Source: Talpa occidentalis (Eukaryota > Chordata > Mammalia > Eulipotyphla > Talpidae). Taken from it: DNA of 64,000 nucleotides. Below are positions 36,715-48,309 of the stretch, one piece after another. The translations under genes and the position numbers were made by a program. The notes under the pieces are model-generated. The model did no database searches, was not told the origin of the DNA, and saw nothing but the letters and a program-made list of their open reading frames with translations. The stretch's first letter is position 1; the number at the start of each line of letters is the position of its first letter. The stretch covers positions 46,743,876-46,807,875 of the forward strand of contig NW_023601433.1 of assembly GCF_014898055.3 (NCBI RefSeq), given 5' to 3'.

Positions 36715-37844
36715 AAGGATGTATATATCTTTAAGATCCTATTTTGGGTAATCTGATGATATTTCCAGGATACAAAATTCCATCTAGTGTGATCTATATA
36801 TATACAAGCAGATTGGGAACTGTAGCCAACTTAAAGAGTTCTATAATATATCTAATTATATCATTTAAAAGTTATCATAAGCTGAATATAGCTGCTACTA
36901 GTTTAGTTACAAAGGACAGCAAAGAATTCAATACTTATATCTGAATTTTATAGGCTCAAAGCCACAACTTCTAGATTGACTAGGTTGCTAACATCTAGTA
37001 AATTAACTACTACCATGTGGTCCTGACTACAGACAAGCACATGAGTCCATTTGAAATGTTTTGTTTTCTTAAAATGATAAATATATTTAATACTTAGTAA
37101 TAAGATGCAAGACTACTGGGATACCCCTTACTATTCTGTTCATTTCAAAAATCAGATTAATTTGTACCATTCTCCACAATAAAATTAAACCAAGAAATAA
37201 TATGTAAGTTAAATTTTGATAAGAATTTTAGAAGACAGCATTACACTGGTATTTAAAAAATAAAATTATGGAGACAGTGCCAGAATAAATGATAAAATAA
37301 GATAATGGACTGGAAATATCATACAATAATACTAGTAGGTATCTCTAGGTGGTTGAGCTATGGGTAATTTTAATTCTCTCTATTGTTTGTATTTGCACTT
37401 GACTAGAATTGATTAGAATATGTATTTCAATGTAACAGAGAAAAAAGTTACAAGAGATAAAACTACATGTAAAGACTAAGAAAATTCTCAACTCATGCTT
37501 CAATTTATTTTGCTCATAAAGAAGTTAAAAAGTCATCACCTATTTCACAAAGTAGTATCACATACAAAATAAATATCTATAATAAAGTTTTTCCATCATT
37601 GCTTAAAAAATGAGTGTATTAAACATTACCTTTACAACACATAGGACTGTACTCCTCCTGAGTTCATGTGCAGGAAGTGACGAGAAGACAACTGATCATC
37701 ACGAACAAGCACAAACCCACATAAATTGTCACATAACACTTAACTTGGGAGAAATAACTTATGAAAAGTAATTCTTTTTAAAGCCTCACAGCAACAAATT
37801 GCATGTCCTAAAGGAGGCTGTTGATTTCTAATGCAATATCTTAC
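36715..37844. other. CREM intron between H and Ia, no feature recognised
   Basis: AT-rich intronic DNA; nothing assigned. Confidence 0.6.
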
Positions 37845-38001
37845 CTGTTTTTCATTAGCCTCAGCTCTCGCTTGCGTGTTGCTTCTTCTGCTAGTTGCTG
37901 GGGACTGTGCAAACTTCCTGGTGAGGCAGCCATCACTACTCCCTGTGGCAAAGCAGAGGTTGGGGCTCGGATCTGGTAAGTTGGCATGTCACCAGTGGCG
38001 G
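37845..38001 (-). CDS. CREM: CREM exon H (linker and start of basic region)
   Basis: This 157-nt exon runs from phase 1 to phase 2; the acceptor TTACAG is at 38002 upward and the donor GTAAG starts at 37844. It encodes ATGDMPTYQIRAPT, a Pro/Ala/Gly-rich linker (VVMAASPGSLHSPQQLAEE) and the N-terminal basic residues RKRELRLMKN. The final Arg codon is split and completed by either bZIP exon. It is present in all CREM and ICER products. Two in-frame Met codons could serve as starts for very short forms. Confidence 0.95.
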
Positions 38002-41000
38002 CTGTAATGAAACAAAATATTACAAGCTTATATAGTTTACAACTTGATATTTTATATAAAACTGACCTGGAGATAACATGGTTCTTTTTACATATCATTA
38101 AGAAGTGATCTTACTAATGTTTAAAATGCAAGTATTATAGAAATTTTAGGTATTAAAGAACTCCAGCCTTTGGAACAATGATATTCATTCAGCATGCTGT
38201 TTTCAAGGTAGAAAAATACCCTAATGCAGGTTAGAAAGGTTTTGATGTTGTTGTTGTTTTAATCAAAGGATAATGTAGAGAGGCTTTCAACAGATAGTTT
38301 AACCTGAAATTAGTGGTGTGGTGATAAATGTTTGACAATTTCCTCTAGAGAGGAAATTTCACAAATAAATAGAGTCTATTCACAAATAAAGCCTATTTCT
38401 CAGGAGGAAAAGAATAAAATCCTGATCTATAGCATTTGTCTATTCCCATGAAGTAAATACTTTCACCGTACCAATTTCAAGTACCAATGTGATTTCATTG
38501 AATGTAGAGTTGGGAAGACATACACAGTAAGTAGCCCACCATACAGATAAAAATAGATGCAAATAATCTAATGAACATAGATAAAATAATTAAAAACAAT
38601 GAATTTTTAGTGTTTTAATGTAACCTTTGTTTGTGTCTATATGTGTATATATATACACACATACATATATTTATGTGTGTGCATGTAGCTTTTAATAATG
38701 CCTATTTTAAAACCAGCCCGCAAAAATCTGGAAAATTTAACAATGGGCTCTAACAAATCAGTGGGAAGTGACTATAACACACCACTGCAAAAATTTCATT
38801 TCAGCAGAGTATCTCCATCTTCTGACTATCCCAGTTAAGAGATTTTCTTAAACCCTGTATCATACCTGAAACAGTTATTGTATGTCTAAGTATAAGACCA
38901 ATCACCAGAAAATGACTGAGGTACTAAAAGGAATCTGGCTCACTGTGTTTTCAGTTTAAAAACAACCAACCAAATGAAAAACAGCAAAGTTCTGCTTAAA
39001 ACTGGTTTCTCTGGGGAAAGAAAATTTTTGTGTTTCTTTGGCTTCTTGAGATAACACATTTTTAAGTATTCATTTTTTAAAAAATATTTTCTAATTATCA
39101 TCAGTTAAATGACAGACTTAACATTTATTTAGTATTCAAGCTGAATACTAAATGTCAGTCCTCAAAGTCTCTGAATTTATAGTCAAAGTTTGTCTGTCTT
39201 CTGCAATAAACACAACTTCCTAGAAAAGACAGATGGATTTAACTGATGAGACATATGTCTACCACCATTGTTTCAACTTTGAGAACATATGGTGCAGAGT
39301 TAATGTGACACTGATATTACAAAATACATGCTCTCTCAAAGCTGAATATATATGAAAAAGATTTTAAAAGGCTATAAATTCTATAAAAATTGGTCTGAAA
39401 CAAAATGTCAGTCAAAATATGAAAAATAGCACTTCCATAATGAATTAATACCCAATGAATAAAAACAAAACTTTACCCAGAAAAGTTTTTCACTTATGTG
39501 GAAAAACTTGACTTTTCACTAAAAAGTCAAGCAATTTAAAAAGTCAATAAAACTTCTATCCATGTGATTCTTTTTAGTTCCTCCCCCTCAACCCCACTCA
39601 AAAATTAGGTGAGAAAAAAACCAAAAAATGTGATTTGGCAGGATGATTGCTTTAAAAAGTCTTCATAAGATTGACAAAAATACCACTTATAAGATTATAC
39701 TGCTTCTATATGTAATTAAAAAAACAGTGGTGATCAAAAGTAACTGTGATAAAAATAATCATCACCAGCAAAATCTCTCAGAAAACCTAGGGAAGCTCCT
39801 AAATTGGTTTTTGTGACTATTTAAAATACTGCATAGAGAGATCACAGATGTCTCATATGTTGGAGACAATTTCATAGCTCTGTAATATTTCAGAAGATAA
39901 TTTTAAAACCAGTCATAAACACCTCACTAAAGTTTTTTTGTTTTATATTTTAATCATATTATCAAAGGAGATAGAATGAAGCACGAAACATAGTTCCCTC
40001 TTCTCTTTACCCACATCAAGGGAAGAAGTTTATGAGCTAATAAAGGCTGAAACAATGAAATAGCTGAAGGCAACACAGGTTTTCCAAAATTGGAACAGTG
40101 AGTGACGAATGAGAAATCTAAGTATCACTGTGTTGGCACTGCAGGCAGTGTGGATACAAACTTGATCTAGAGTGGTTGTTTCTATACATCACTTACAATT
40201 ATCTGCAATAAAATTAATAGAAAGGTACAGACGGGATCATTATACTGTCGATCTAGTTTTGTATCCATCTATTTTCTGTACTATAAAGTTAGAGCAGAAT
40301 GCTGATATGTTATACAAAAGTTAAAGAGTATTCATTTTTTTTTTAAGGAAGGGGTGGGAATAATTCATAGATAAAAAAGAAAGTTCATTTACTGATATTA
40401 ATCAGAAATGGTTCCAAACGTTTGCCTGTTTCCAAAAGCTCAAAACACCCTGAGAGGACTCAATTTGGCACTATGAAGAATAATGGCAATTCCAAAGAAA
40501 CATTCTTAAAACATATTTGAGCAACAGCTCAGGAAAAAACATCACTTTGAAATGTAGCTTGGAAAAAATTGTATATTTGAATGCACTTCGTTCTTGGATG
40601 TTAGCTAACAAATAGGCTTTTATTACAAGTTTTAAGACATTGTAGATATTCATTTTATCTCCTTCAACAAAAATCAGATGTGTAGCTCATTAATTAAAAC
40701 ATAATATAGATAAATTAGTAGGAATTATTATAAATTTCCATAATAGCTCAAAGAATCTATATGATGGCACATTTCTAATGGTCACTGAATAATCAATGGA
40801 TTATGTTTATATATGACCTTATTAATAAATACATTAAAAAAAAGATGGGCAAAGGGAATCTCTTCTTCTGAGGAAATCCAATGTCAAAACATTCTGTTTT
40901 TTGAAACAAATTATAAAAAAGTTTTCATCTTAACTTCAGATGTCATTTACTATCATTTTAGTGGTAGGTTAAAGCAGATTAGATACCTAAGATTGCAGTT

Positions 41001-41737
41001 CACAGAAACATCCTATGTTCTTTAATATGTTTTCATCCCTGTGTCCTTTTTTTAAAGGCCAATTCCTGTCCCATCTTCTACTAAAAGTATCCAAATTAAT
41101 ATTTATTCTAGAATTTCAAGGTATGTTATCTTCAAAAATAGGTCATCAGTGGCTTTAAACTTGCAATTGAAAAAACAGAATAAGAAAAAAATTTTTTTTA
41201 AAAAATATATTTTTTTAAAGTTGCAAAAACTTTAAAAAAAGTCAGATATATATTTTTTTTTAACCATGGTATCCCTTAGAATCTAGTACTTGGTATATTA
41301 ATAGGGGCTTGGTGAGTTTATATGTGCACTATGAAGTAAATTTTGAAATTCTCAGAGTTATACACAAGCCCACTGTCATTTTGAGTGTTTAAAATAGCAG
41401 TCTTATTATTGTAAGACTATTATTAGCTACTATTATAGCTGGGCCTTTAAGTCTTTAACATTAGACATGGAAAATTCTAATGATGCTTCGTATTTATTCA
41501 AACTGTCCATTCTTGATAAAAAGCATTTCCTAAATCTTCCCTTATATACTAGTCATCTAACCTGGCATTACAGAAGCAGAAGAGTTGTATTGATAGTGTG
41601 TTTTTAACCATCTGTCTCCTGACATGAAAAATATTTTTTTAGATTTAATATCAAATATTTCATGGGAAAAGAAAATTCCTAGAACTCTCAATTCTGGTCA
41701 TTAACTTCATACCTCTCTTTGCAAGCTTTAAACACGG
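38002..41737. other. CREM intron between gamma and H, no repeat family recognised
   Basis: 3.7 kb of AT-rich intron with no SINE insertion, unlike the flanking introns. A short (TA/CA) run lies near 38640-38675. Confidence 0.55.
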
Positions 41738-41943
41738 TACAGCAGAAAAAGCATGGGATTTGGAGTCTGGGTTCTAGTCCAGCTCTGCCACTTACCAGCC
41801 ATGTGATTTGGGGCAAGTTCAGTTTCCTCATCTGTAAAATGGGGATACAGTATCTCATTTAATACTCACAATAAACCCTGTAATGTATGTCAAAGTGTCT
41901 AGCACAGTGCCTGGCACATGGTAGGCATTCAGCAAATGTTAGT
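41738..41943 (+). mobile_element. MIR SINE carrying the CREM gamma exon
   Basis: Near full-length MIR: GGAGTCTGGGTTCTAGTCC, CAGCTCTGCCACTTACCAGC, GGGCAAGTTCAGTTTCCTCA, CTGTAAAATGGGGATACAG, CACAGTGCCTGGCACATGGT and GGCATTCAGCAAATGTTAG, in canonical order. The gamma exon (41796-41831) is transcribed from the opposite strand. Confidence 0.93.
41796..41831 (-). CDS. CREM: CREM gamma exon (36 nt), MIR-derived
   Basis: A 36-nt cassette, phase 1 at both ends, encodes DEETELAPNHMA between the Gln that ends exon G and the Ala that opens exon H. The acceptor (TTTTACAG) is at 41832-41833 and the donor GTAAG starts at 41795. This is the CREM gamma domain (family form DEETELAPSHMA from memory). It can be included or skipped in CREM and ICER transcripts. 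The exon lies wholly inside a MIR SINE running in the opposite direction; the conserved MIR core (GGGCAAGTT, TTTCCTCATCTGTAAAATGGGG) provides both the acceptor region and the coding sequence. Confidence 0.93.
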
Positions 41944-43348
41944 TCCCTTCCTCTTCCCTTCCTTAAGTTCTGAAAGACAATGTTCCAAATTATGCTTATA
42001 TTCTACATAAGTTAAAAGGTACATAACATCCATAAATATATTTTCCCTGGGAGTTTCCCTTCTAACAAACCTGGGGGACAGAATGAAATGTATGACTCTA
42101 TTTCTTATCTTTTCTAAAAATATGCCCATTAAAAAGTTTTAAAAATTTAAGCTACATTTTGCTATATCCCTTTAGAGAAATAAAAGATAACAGAAAATGT
42201 CCTCTTCAATATATTGCATCATTAAAAACAGAACTTCAAATGTAGAGAATCACAAATAACCAAATGATTAATCTCATCAGACTGGTAATAAAAAAACTGA
42301 AAAACCTCTCATTTCTAAGAAGAGGAACAAAGAAAAAAAGAAACCCAGCCAAATGCCTATCTTGATATCTTCTAAAGTTAAACAATTTATCAATACCCCA
42401 AACGATGGTGATTTTATCCAGTTGTTTGTTTATTGAGATCTCTGTAGTACTGAACATATTAATTGAAATAAAAACAGTTTAATATGTGGAGTTGCTACCT
42501 GCATATTTCATTGCACTATGTGTCACTAATCGCAAATACATCCAAATAATGAGTAACCGGGTTACCATAGAAGTCATATTAATAACTAGGGGACTTCTTT
42601 CCCTATTGACATTTTCACTGTTCTTTTTTGGAATTCTCCCTCCCTATCACTGTATCAGTATTTCTAATGCCCAAATTGGATGTTCTTGCTTGGTGTCTCA
42701 CACTGTCAAAAAATTTCCCTCCTCTATTGTTCCACTTTTTCAGCAACATTAAATCCTACATAAACGTGACTATTAGGCACTAAACATTTTCAAACGTGTT
42801 GACAATTACTGTAATACAGAAACCACATAGAATTAAGTTATTACATATTTTTACTTAAAGTTATACATAAGGACCCTTTCCTAAGTTGTTTATTAAATGA
42901 AAATCTCGAGTCAAAAAAAAATGTGAAAGATGAGAAATTATGAATATTGAAATTTAAAGTTCTATATAATGACAAATATATGCTGCATTTTCCTATGAGA
43001 GTAACAATATTCTAGGGGGAAAAAATCAATCTTAACTACTTAAAATGATACCAACTTCATTTTGTATATTTTATAAGTAGTATATAAACTATGCTATTAT
43101 ACTCATGTAACAGCATTAATTCAAAATGTCATGTGAATTTTGAGGAGCAATGAATATGGTGTGAACAGAATTGGACAAGGAGTCTGAAGGTCCACTTGCT
43201 AGTTTTTAAACTTACTAGAGTCATTTACCTACCCTGACCTGTGTTCTATTACATGTGAAATAAATATGTTTCCTTAGTGCATCATCTTATATGTAAGGGA
43301 GAATGCAGGAAAGTACTTCTCATCTAGGATATTTAAATATGGTTTCCT
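41944..43348. other. CREM intron upstream of gamma, no feature recognised
   Basis: AT-rich intron; nothing assigned. Confidence 0.55.
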
Positions 43349-43652
43349 GGGCCTCCCTGGTGGCGCAGCGGTTGAGCGCTGGGTTGTGAAGCTGCCCGCA
43401 GCCTCTGTAGCGCCGGTTCGATCCCTGGCCACCGGGTGAGGGTCCCATATGGCGCTGCAGACCTCTCCTGCTGCCCACTGTTCCCCTCAGCAGTGTATTT
43501 CATCACTCTGCCTGTTCTGTTCCCCGCTCTGGCTCTGGTGAATTCTCTCACCCTCCCGCGCTTCTGACTGTACCCAGTGCTTGCTTCTGACTGTACCCAG
43601 TGCTTGTATAAATAAATAAATCTTTAAAAAAAAGTAATTAAAAAAAATATAT
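43349..43652 (+). mobile_element. tRNA-headed SINE, young, with internal 23-bp duplication
   Basis: Sense copy; target duplication ATATGGTTTCCT at 43337-43348 and 43653-43664. The 23-bp segment CTTCTGACTGTACCCAGTGC+TTG is present twice in tandem (43561-43583, 43584-43606). Confidence 0.93.
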
Positions 43653-43662
43653 ATATGGTTTC

Positions 43663-43718
43663 CTACTCTTTAACCTATATTACCTATTTTCTACTCTTTA
43701 ACCTATATTACCTATTTT
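43663..43718 (+). repeat. Perfect 28-bp tandem duplication
   Basis: The unit starting CTACTCTTTAACCTATATTA occurs at 43663-43690 and 43691-43718 without a mismatch, just after the SINE. Confidence 0.95.
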
Positions 43719-44685
43719 CTATGGATTTCTCATGATCTTAGTTTCCTTGATCACATTTACCATATTTTTTACTTGCTTATTTGTAACAGTGAATGATTTT
43801 TAAAGTTTACATATATTCAAGAAAGCACCGTCATAATTATTTTATTAGGTAATATATTCATAGAGGCAAATAAAATAGTGAAACAAAAATCCCAAATTAT
43901 ATTTCATTAAATATTTTTCAACAATAATGGAAAAGAGTATGTAGGAAATTTCAGTTAACCTTCCATACAGATTTGGAATTTTATAGAAACTTAGGGGAGA
44001 TAAGTGGCTTGTCATTTTCACTACCAAAATGATTTTAACTTTCTCTGCTACCAACTTTAAGAAGTTATTACAACCTGATCTAAACCATTCTATTATGTGA
44101 AAGTTTCTAAGCAAAAATCATTTCCAGTAGCCTCCTTTCACAAAGGTAAAATGGAATCTGTTCTCATAAGTCAAATGTTAAGTATGACACTGTTTTCTAA
44201 ATTTTATTAAGTTGAAATGTTGAAATGTTTGTTTTTAATAATTCAGAAATCTAGGCTGTAAATAACTTAGTAAAATTTTTCAGACTCAAGAGTCCAAAAG
44301 ATATGGAGTGATACTCCTAATATAATCAGCTTACAATTATAGCCAAGACTTATTTCTAATAAAAATTTAAACCATATTCAACAGAATCAGTAATATGATT
44401 CTATACAAAATACTCACTTTCCATATTTGATTCCACGATCCATTCTATAATTAAATGTTCCTAAGACCTTTCCCAGGCCAGCCATTATTGTTAGGAGCCT
44501 GATTTTAGTTTAGACAAGTTTTTCAAACTACAAGGTACAGATTATTGGTGAAAAAGTGAACTTTATAGGTCAAGAAGAGCATTTAAAGTCAGAAAAGGTC
44601 AGATAAGTATGAATACTTCACATTTGGTTAAAAAAGCATTACTTCGGACATTTGTTTTATAAAAATGTAGGGTAGATGAACACGC

Positions 44686-44688
44686 ATG

Positions 44689-44721
<33 letters not shown>

Positions 44722-44728
44722 ACACACC
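44686..44728 (+). repeat. (CA)n microsatellite
   Basis: About 20 CA units, with a CT interruption near the 3' end. 43719-45700 otherwise holds AT-rich intron with nothing recognised. Confidence 0.93.
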
Positions 44729-45759
44729 CAGATATACTGCACTATGATGGTCAAACAGTTTACATGCCAGTGGTCTACATCAATTCACTTGGTTTGCCGA
44801 TCTAGACCATTAGTCCAGATTTCAGAATCCAAAGACCTGAGTTCTAAAGTCGCTCTATTATATTTTTTAAAAATCCCTTAAACCCTCTCCTCTTTGAGCT
44901 CCTTAATGGAAAAATATTTATGTGCTTGTGTATATATGTATTTGTATTTTTCATGTTTAAAAAGCATTGATTCTGTGAGGAACTCATTTCCAAAAACAAT
45001 GATTTCCAAAGGCACAATGAGGTCTTGTGAAAAATTTGACATTTAAAGTTCTGGCATTTTGAAAATTTTAACTTGGAAATTATGTGCAACATTGGATAAA
45101 ATTGAGTATGAAAAAAATCTCCCAGGATGGTATGTTTATTCTGTAAACATAAATGTACAAAACTGGTCATTTATTCACAAGCAATGCTTAAAATTTTATG
45201 CAAATTTTTACCTTAAACTTTCTTTATATGTTTTCAAATCATTTTATTTACACAAGCCTTTATGCCTAGACAAGTCAAACGGAGCACTGAAATTACAAAC
45301 TTAGTGAAGACAGAAATAATTTTTAGAAAATAGATATATGCACAAAAAAAGAACAAATTTGGTTCTAAGTATCAAAGTTTAGATTATATCAAGACAATCT
45401 AAAAATTTGTCATTTGAGAGCTTCTGCAATCTGTAGCATTTCTAAAACTTCTTTGTGACAAACAATAATTCTTCAAGATAATTAAAAAAATTCAATACAG
45501 GTCTTACAATGAGATTATTCTACCTATAAAGCGTTGAGACCCATTAACTCTAAAGAGCCGAATTGCGGTGAAGCTGTTTAAGATCACCCATTCTTCATGA
45601 ATTCGACTACAAATTCATGCCTGAGTTAGAAATAAGACATCACTGAAGAAACAACACTGAACCACAGAAAGGACATCAGCAACTGAGTCGAAATTACCAC
45701 CTGTAACTAAGAAAACCAAACCGTGGAAAGAATGACTGGATTACAAACTGAAACAGCTG

Positions 45760-46250
45760 CGTCTGGGGCACAATACTCACACATGCACTTCCTTCCCTGA
45801 GCACCAGAGGGCGCCCTGAAACGCGAGTTGCCCAGGGTAAAGCCCCAGCAGGCGCCCCCCCTCGCCCTACGCTGGCTGAATCCCTCAGCAGGGGCCCAGC
45901 AGGAGCTCAAAGAACCCCTAAATGGCCAGTCCGCGCGCAGTTCTGCACGCAAGAGCATGACAGGCTTCATCGAGGTTCCCCCTGGTTAAGGGGATACTTA
46001 CCGCACCAGAAAGGCTAAAGCAAAGCTTACAAGAAAAGCTATGCAGTCTATGAGCGATCTTGGAGGAAGAGGTGGTGGCGAGCTAGTTAATGAACGACGC
46101 TAAATTTGTCAGCAGTACTTGACAAAGCAGAAAGGAACTGACTAAATCACAGCATGACTAGGGGCTGACGTCAATGTGCAGCTCGCTTGGAGTTTAACTT
46201 TTCCACTTCCCTGCCGAAACACGATTCCAGGAAATGCAATGACGTCAGCC
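45760..46250 (-). promoter_or_regulatory. CREM: CpG-rich block with two perfect CREs; candidate second intronic promoter
   Basis: This GC- and CpG-rich block stands out in an AT-rich intron. It contains two perfect palindromic CREs, TGACGTCA, at 46166-46173 and 46240-46247. Downstream on the minus strand, a strong donor (GCG followed by GTAAGTAT) ends a possible leader exon at 46002. The interval 46002-46150 has no useful ATG (the one near 46154 meets a stop at its third codon), so a transcript from here would begin translation in exon H. This fits the published idea of an intronic CREM promoter driving a small ICER form; matching this block to that promoter is my inference. Confidence 0.6.
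46002..46150 (-). other. Putative non-coding leader exon (small ICER-like)
   Basis: The 3' boundary at 46002 is a near-consensus donor (GTAAGTAT). The 5' boundary is not known and is placed just downstream of the proximal CRE. Joined to exon H or gamma it would give a 5' UTR, with translation starting at the Met of GDMPTYQ or of VVMAASPG in exon H, producing a protein shorter than ICER but with a complete bZIP. There is no expression evidence in the sequence itself. Confidence 0.45.
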
Positions 46251-46592
46251 GTTTGAACTCAGCAGAGGAACAGACCATTTTAAATACAGGAGGAAAGAAA
46301 CAAGTAGTTACACAAACATCCCTAACATGCTGACTTTTCCTATTCTGTTTGGGGCTACATTTGTACACAGCAACGAAACTGGAAGTTTAAATCTTTACCA
46401 TTCGAACAGAATATCTTTTAACTTGTAACTGCATTAGGTTTGCAACAGGTTGCAGACGAAGTAGAGACAAATGAGGGGGTTGGGGGTGGGGGAAGGGCCG
46501 ATTACTGTTTTGGCCAAGTAAACAGTAACACTGAGCAGAGAAACAATCACACATATATGATGCCTTTACACTACTATTACAATGTGCTGAGT

Positions 46593-46621
46593 GTGTGTGT
46601 ATGTGTGTGTGTGTGTGTGTA
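46593..46621 (+). repeat. (TG)n microsatellite beside the ICER exon
   Basis: TG repeat with one TA interruption, about 120 bp downstream of the ICER exon in its first intron. Confidence 0.93.
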
Positions 46622-46738
46622 TAAAGAAACTTCCTACTCCTCAGCCACTAGAAAATACTTTTTGAAAACACTCAGAGGTCCCTAAATAATTTTTTATATT
46701 AAAAAAAAAAATTTTAAACCCCTCTTTGAAATTCTTAC

Positions 46739-46763
46739 CTGTTTCATCTCCAGTTACAGCCAT
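46739..46763 (-). CDS. CREM: ICER-specific first coding exon
   Basis: These 25 nt encode MAVTGDET plus the first base of the next codon. The donor GTAAG starts at 46738. The peptide is the diagnostic N terminus of ICER (inducible cAMP early repressor). Spliced to gamma or to exon H in phase 1, it gives a small protein consisting essentially of the bZIP, with no KID or Q domain, that competes at CREs and represses cAMP-responsive genes, including its own promoter. The start is the only ATG compatible with this N terminus (codon 46763-46761). The cAMP-responsive elements lie about 100-150 nt upstream. Position between exons G and gamma fits the known CREM layout. Confidence 0.95.
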
Positions 46764-46930
46764 GATGGGTTTCTGCATACAGTACTGTCTTGTTTCCTCT
46801 ATCACAGGTCAATATAAAGTGTTCCAAACTAGCAAGCTTGTGCAGGATAAGTAGGAGTACTGACATCACAATGACATCACTAGCCTATCACTGCCATCAA
46901 TTTGCTTTGTCACAGACCGAGCTCACTGAA
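46764..46930 (-). promoter_or_regulatory. CREM: ICER intronic promoter (P2) with four CARE-like sites
   Basis: Upstream of the ICER ATG, the minus strand carries two TGATGTCA sites (46861-46868 and 46872-46879, 11 bp apart), one TGATGGCA (46892-46899) and a weaker TGACAAAG (46905-46912). This arrangement of two close pairs of degenerate CREs matches the cAMP-autoregulatory elements of the ICER P2 promoter, which confer rapid CREB-dependent induction and later shut-off by ICER itself. A weak TATA-like stretch (TTATATT on the minus strand) lies near 46811-46818. The start site was not determined. Confidence 0.88.
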
Positions 46931-48300
46931 ACCAAAGCCCTATAAAAAAACCTTCCTGTAATAAACAATCCTAATGCTTTTCTCATCTTTATATAAAAAT
47001 CTGTTGAGATGGATTCTGGCAAAAAATGTCTCATTCACATTAAAAGTTGCATGGTTTTTCTTATGGACTATTATTGTGTGTCCAAGGTTCTTATGTAAAC
47101 AAAGAGAGCATAAACCACATATATTTTTCATAGCTCCTAAGAGGAAAAAAATACTTGGAGATAAAACAACTGACAATACAGCAGGAAGACACTGACTTAC
47201 ACAAAAGTATATTTTATAGGCACCTCTAAATTCACCATTTAAGAATTATCCAACCACCTTAATTCACATGACACCTTTTATTTGCTGAACTTTGCTATAC
47301 CTCTGTAAAATCTAGCTATTCTTAAGGTGACACAGAATTTGCTAATTTCACTTGAAAAGAGTAAATAAAAAATTCTTTATGTCAAATGCAGCAAATACTA
47401 TGTAACATTCATCCATAAATATTAAATTGAACCATAGGAATTTGCTGACATTTAACTTTCTGGTCCATAAAAACAGCAATTTCATGTAACTGAACATTAT
47501 GTCACCAAATCAAAATTCCTTGAAGAGTTTTGTGACTTAAAAAAATTAATAAGGTAATCATAATTGCAATCATAAATTTAAAAATACATCAAATTTTATT
47601 TTGATCACTTAGTAAAGGTTCAATGCATGGAGAACTAGCTCATCATAGGAAATTTAACAACTGCAAGATTTGAAAAAAAAATAGTGGCATATATTCAACA
47701 ATATAATAAGCCATAGCCTGGGAAGAAATGATTTGCATTTCTAAGTGACATGTCACTGAGACCTTTTGTCTTTTTCAGTGGGTTGAACAAAGCCCATTCC
47801 ATTGCATGACCAGAATTTAACTTGATCGATTGTATGTCAATAAAACGACAGTCTACCACATTCTTGCCTTATTCAAATAAGCATGTTCTAGTCAAAGCAA
47901 GGACTTTACACTCTGATGCTTAAGAGGTAAAACATCAGGAAGTAACCATGTTTCTATTTCATAAGAGCATAGGAACTGAAAGACCTCTTGGCTAAGTAAG
48001 AAAGTCTGGGGTCAATCTAGACATCAATCCAGTCAGAGCCTCCATGAAAGATTCTTTTCCATCCCAGTCATATCTTTGAAAACTTAGTCAATTTTATTTC
48101 ACATTTCACAAAGTTCAAAGTAATTTTAGTCTCGACATTTCTTTAATTGACACTTAGGTGCTCAATAAATATTAGAGGAAAGAAAGGAAGGAGGAAGCTG
48201 GTTGCTTGGCTGACTATTGCTATTAGTAAAATTTTAATATATTCTCTAGGCCAGTTAAGTGCAGTTAATCCGCACATAGAGCTAATAACATTTTCACAGA
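46931..48300. other. CREM intron upstream of the ICER promoter, no feature recognised
   Basis: AT-rich intron; nothing assigned. Confidence 0.55.
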
Positions 48301-48309
48301 GGAAGTATA

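Noticed and set aside
43663..43718. Direct repeats considered as a CRISPR-like array
   Set aside because: Only two adjacent units with no spacers, in a mammalian intron.
45707..45970. Open frame of 87 codons on the minus strand in the CpG-rich block, starting MKPVMLLRAELR
   Set aside because: It begins downstream of the strong donor at 46001, so in intron. It has no family resemblance, and the GC content explains the length. Kept as promoter-associated DNA, not a gene.
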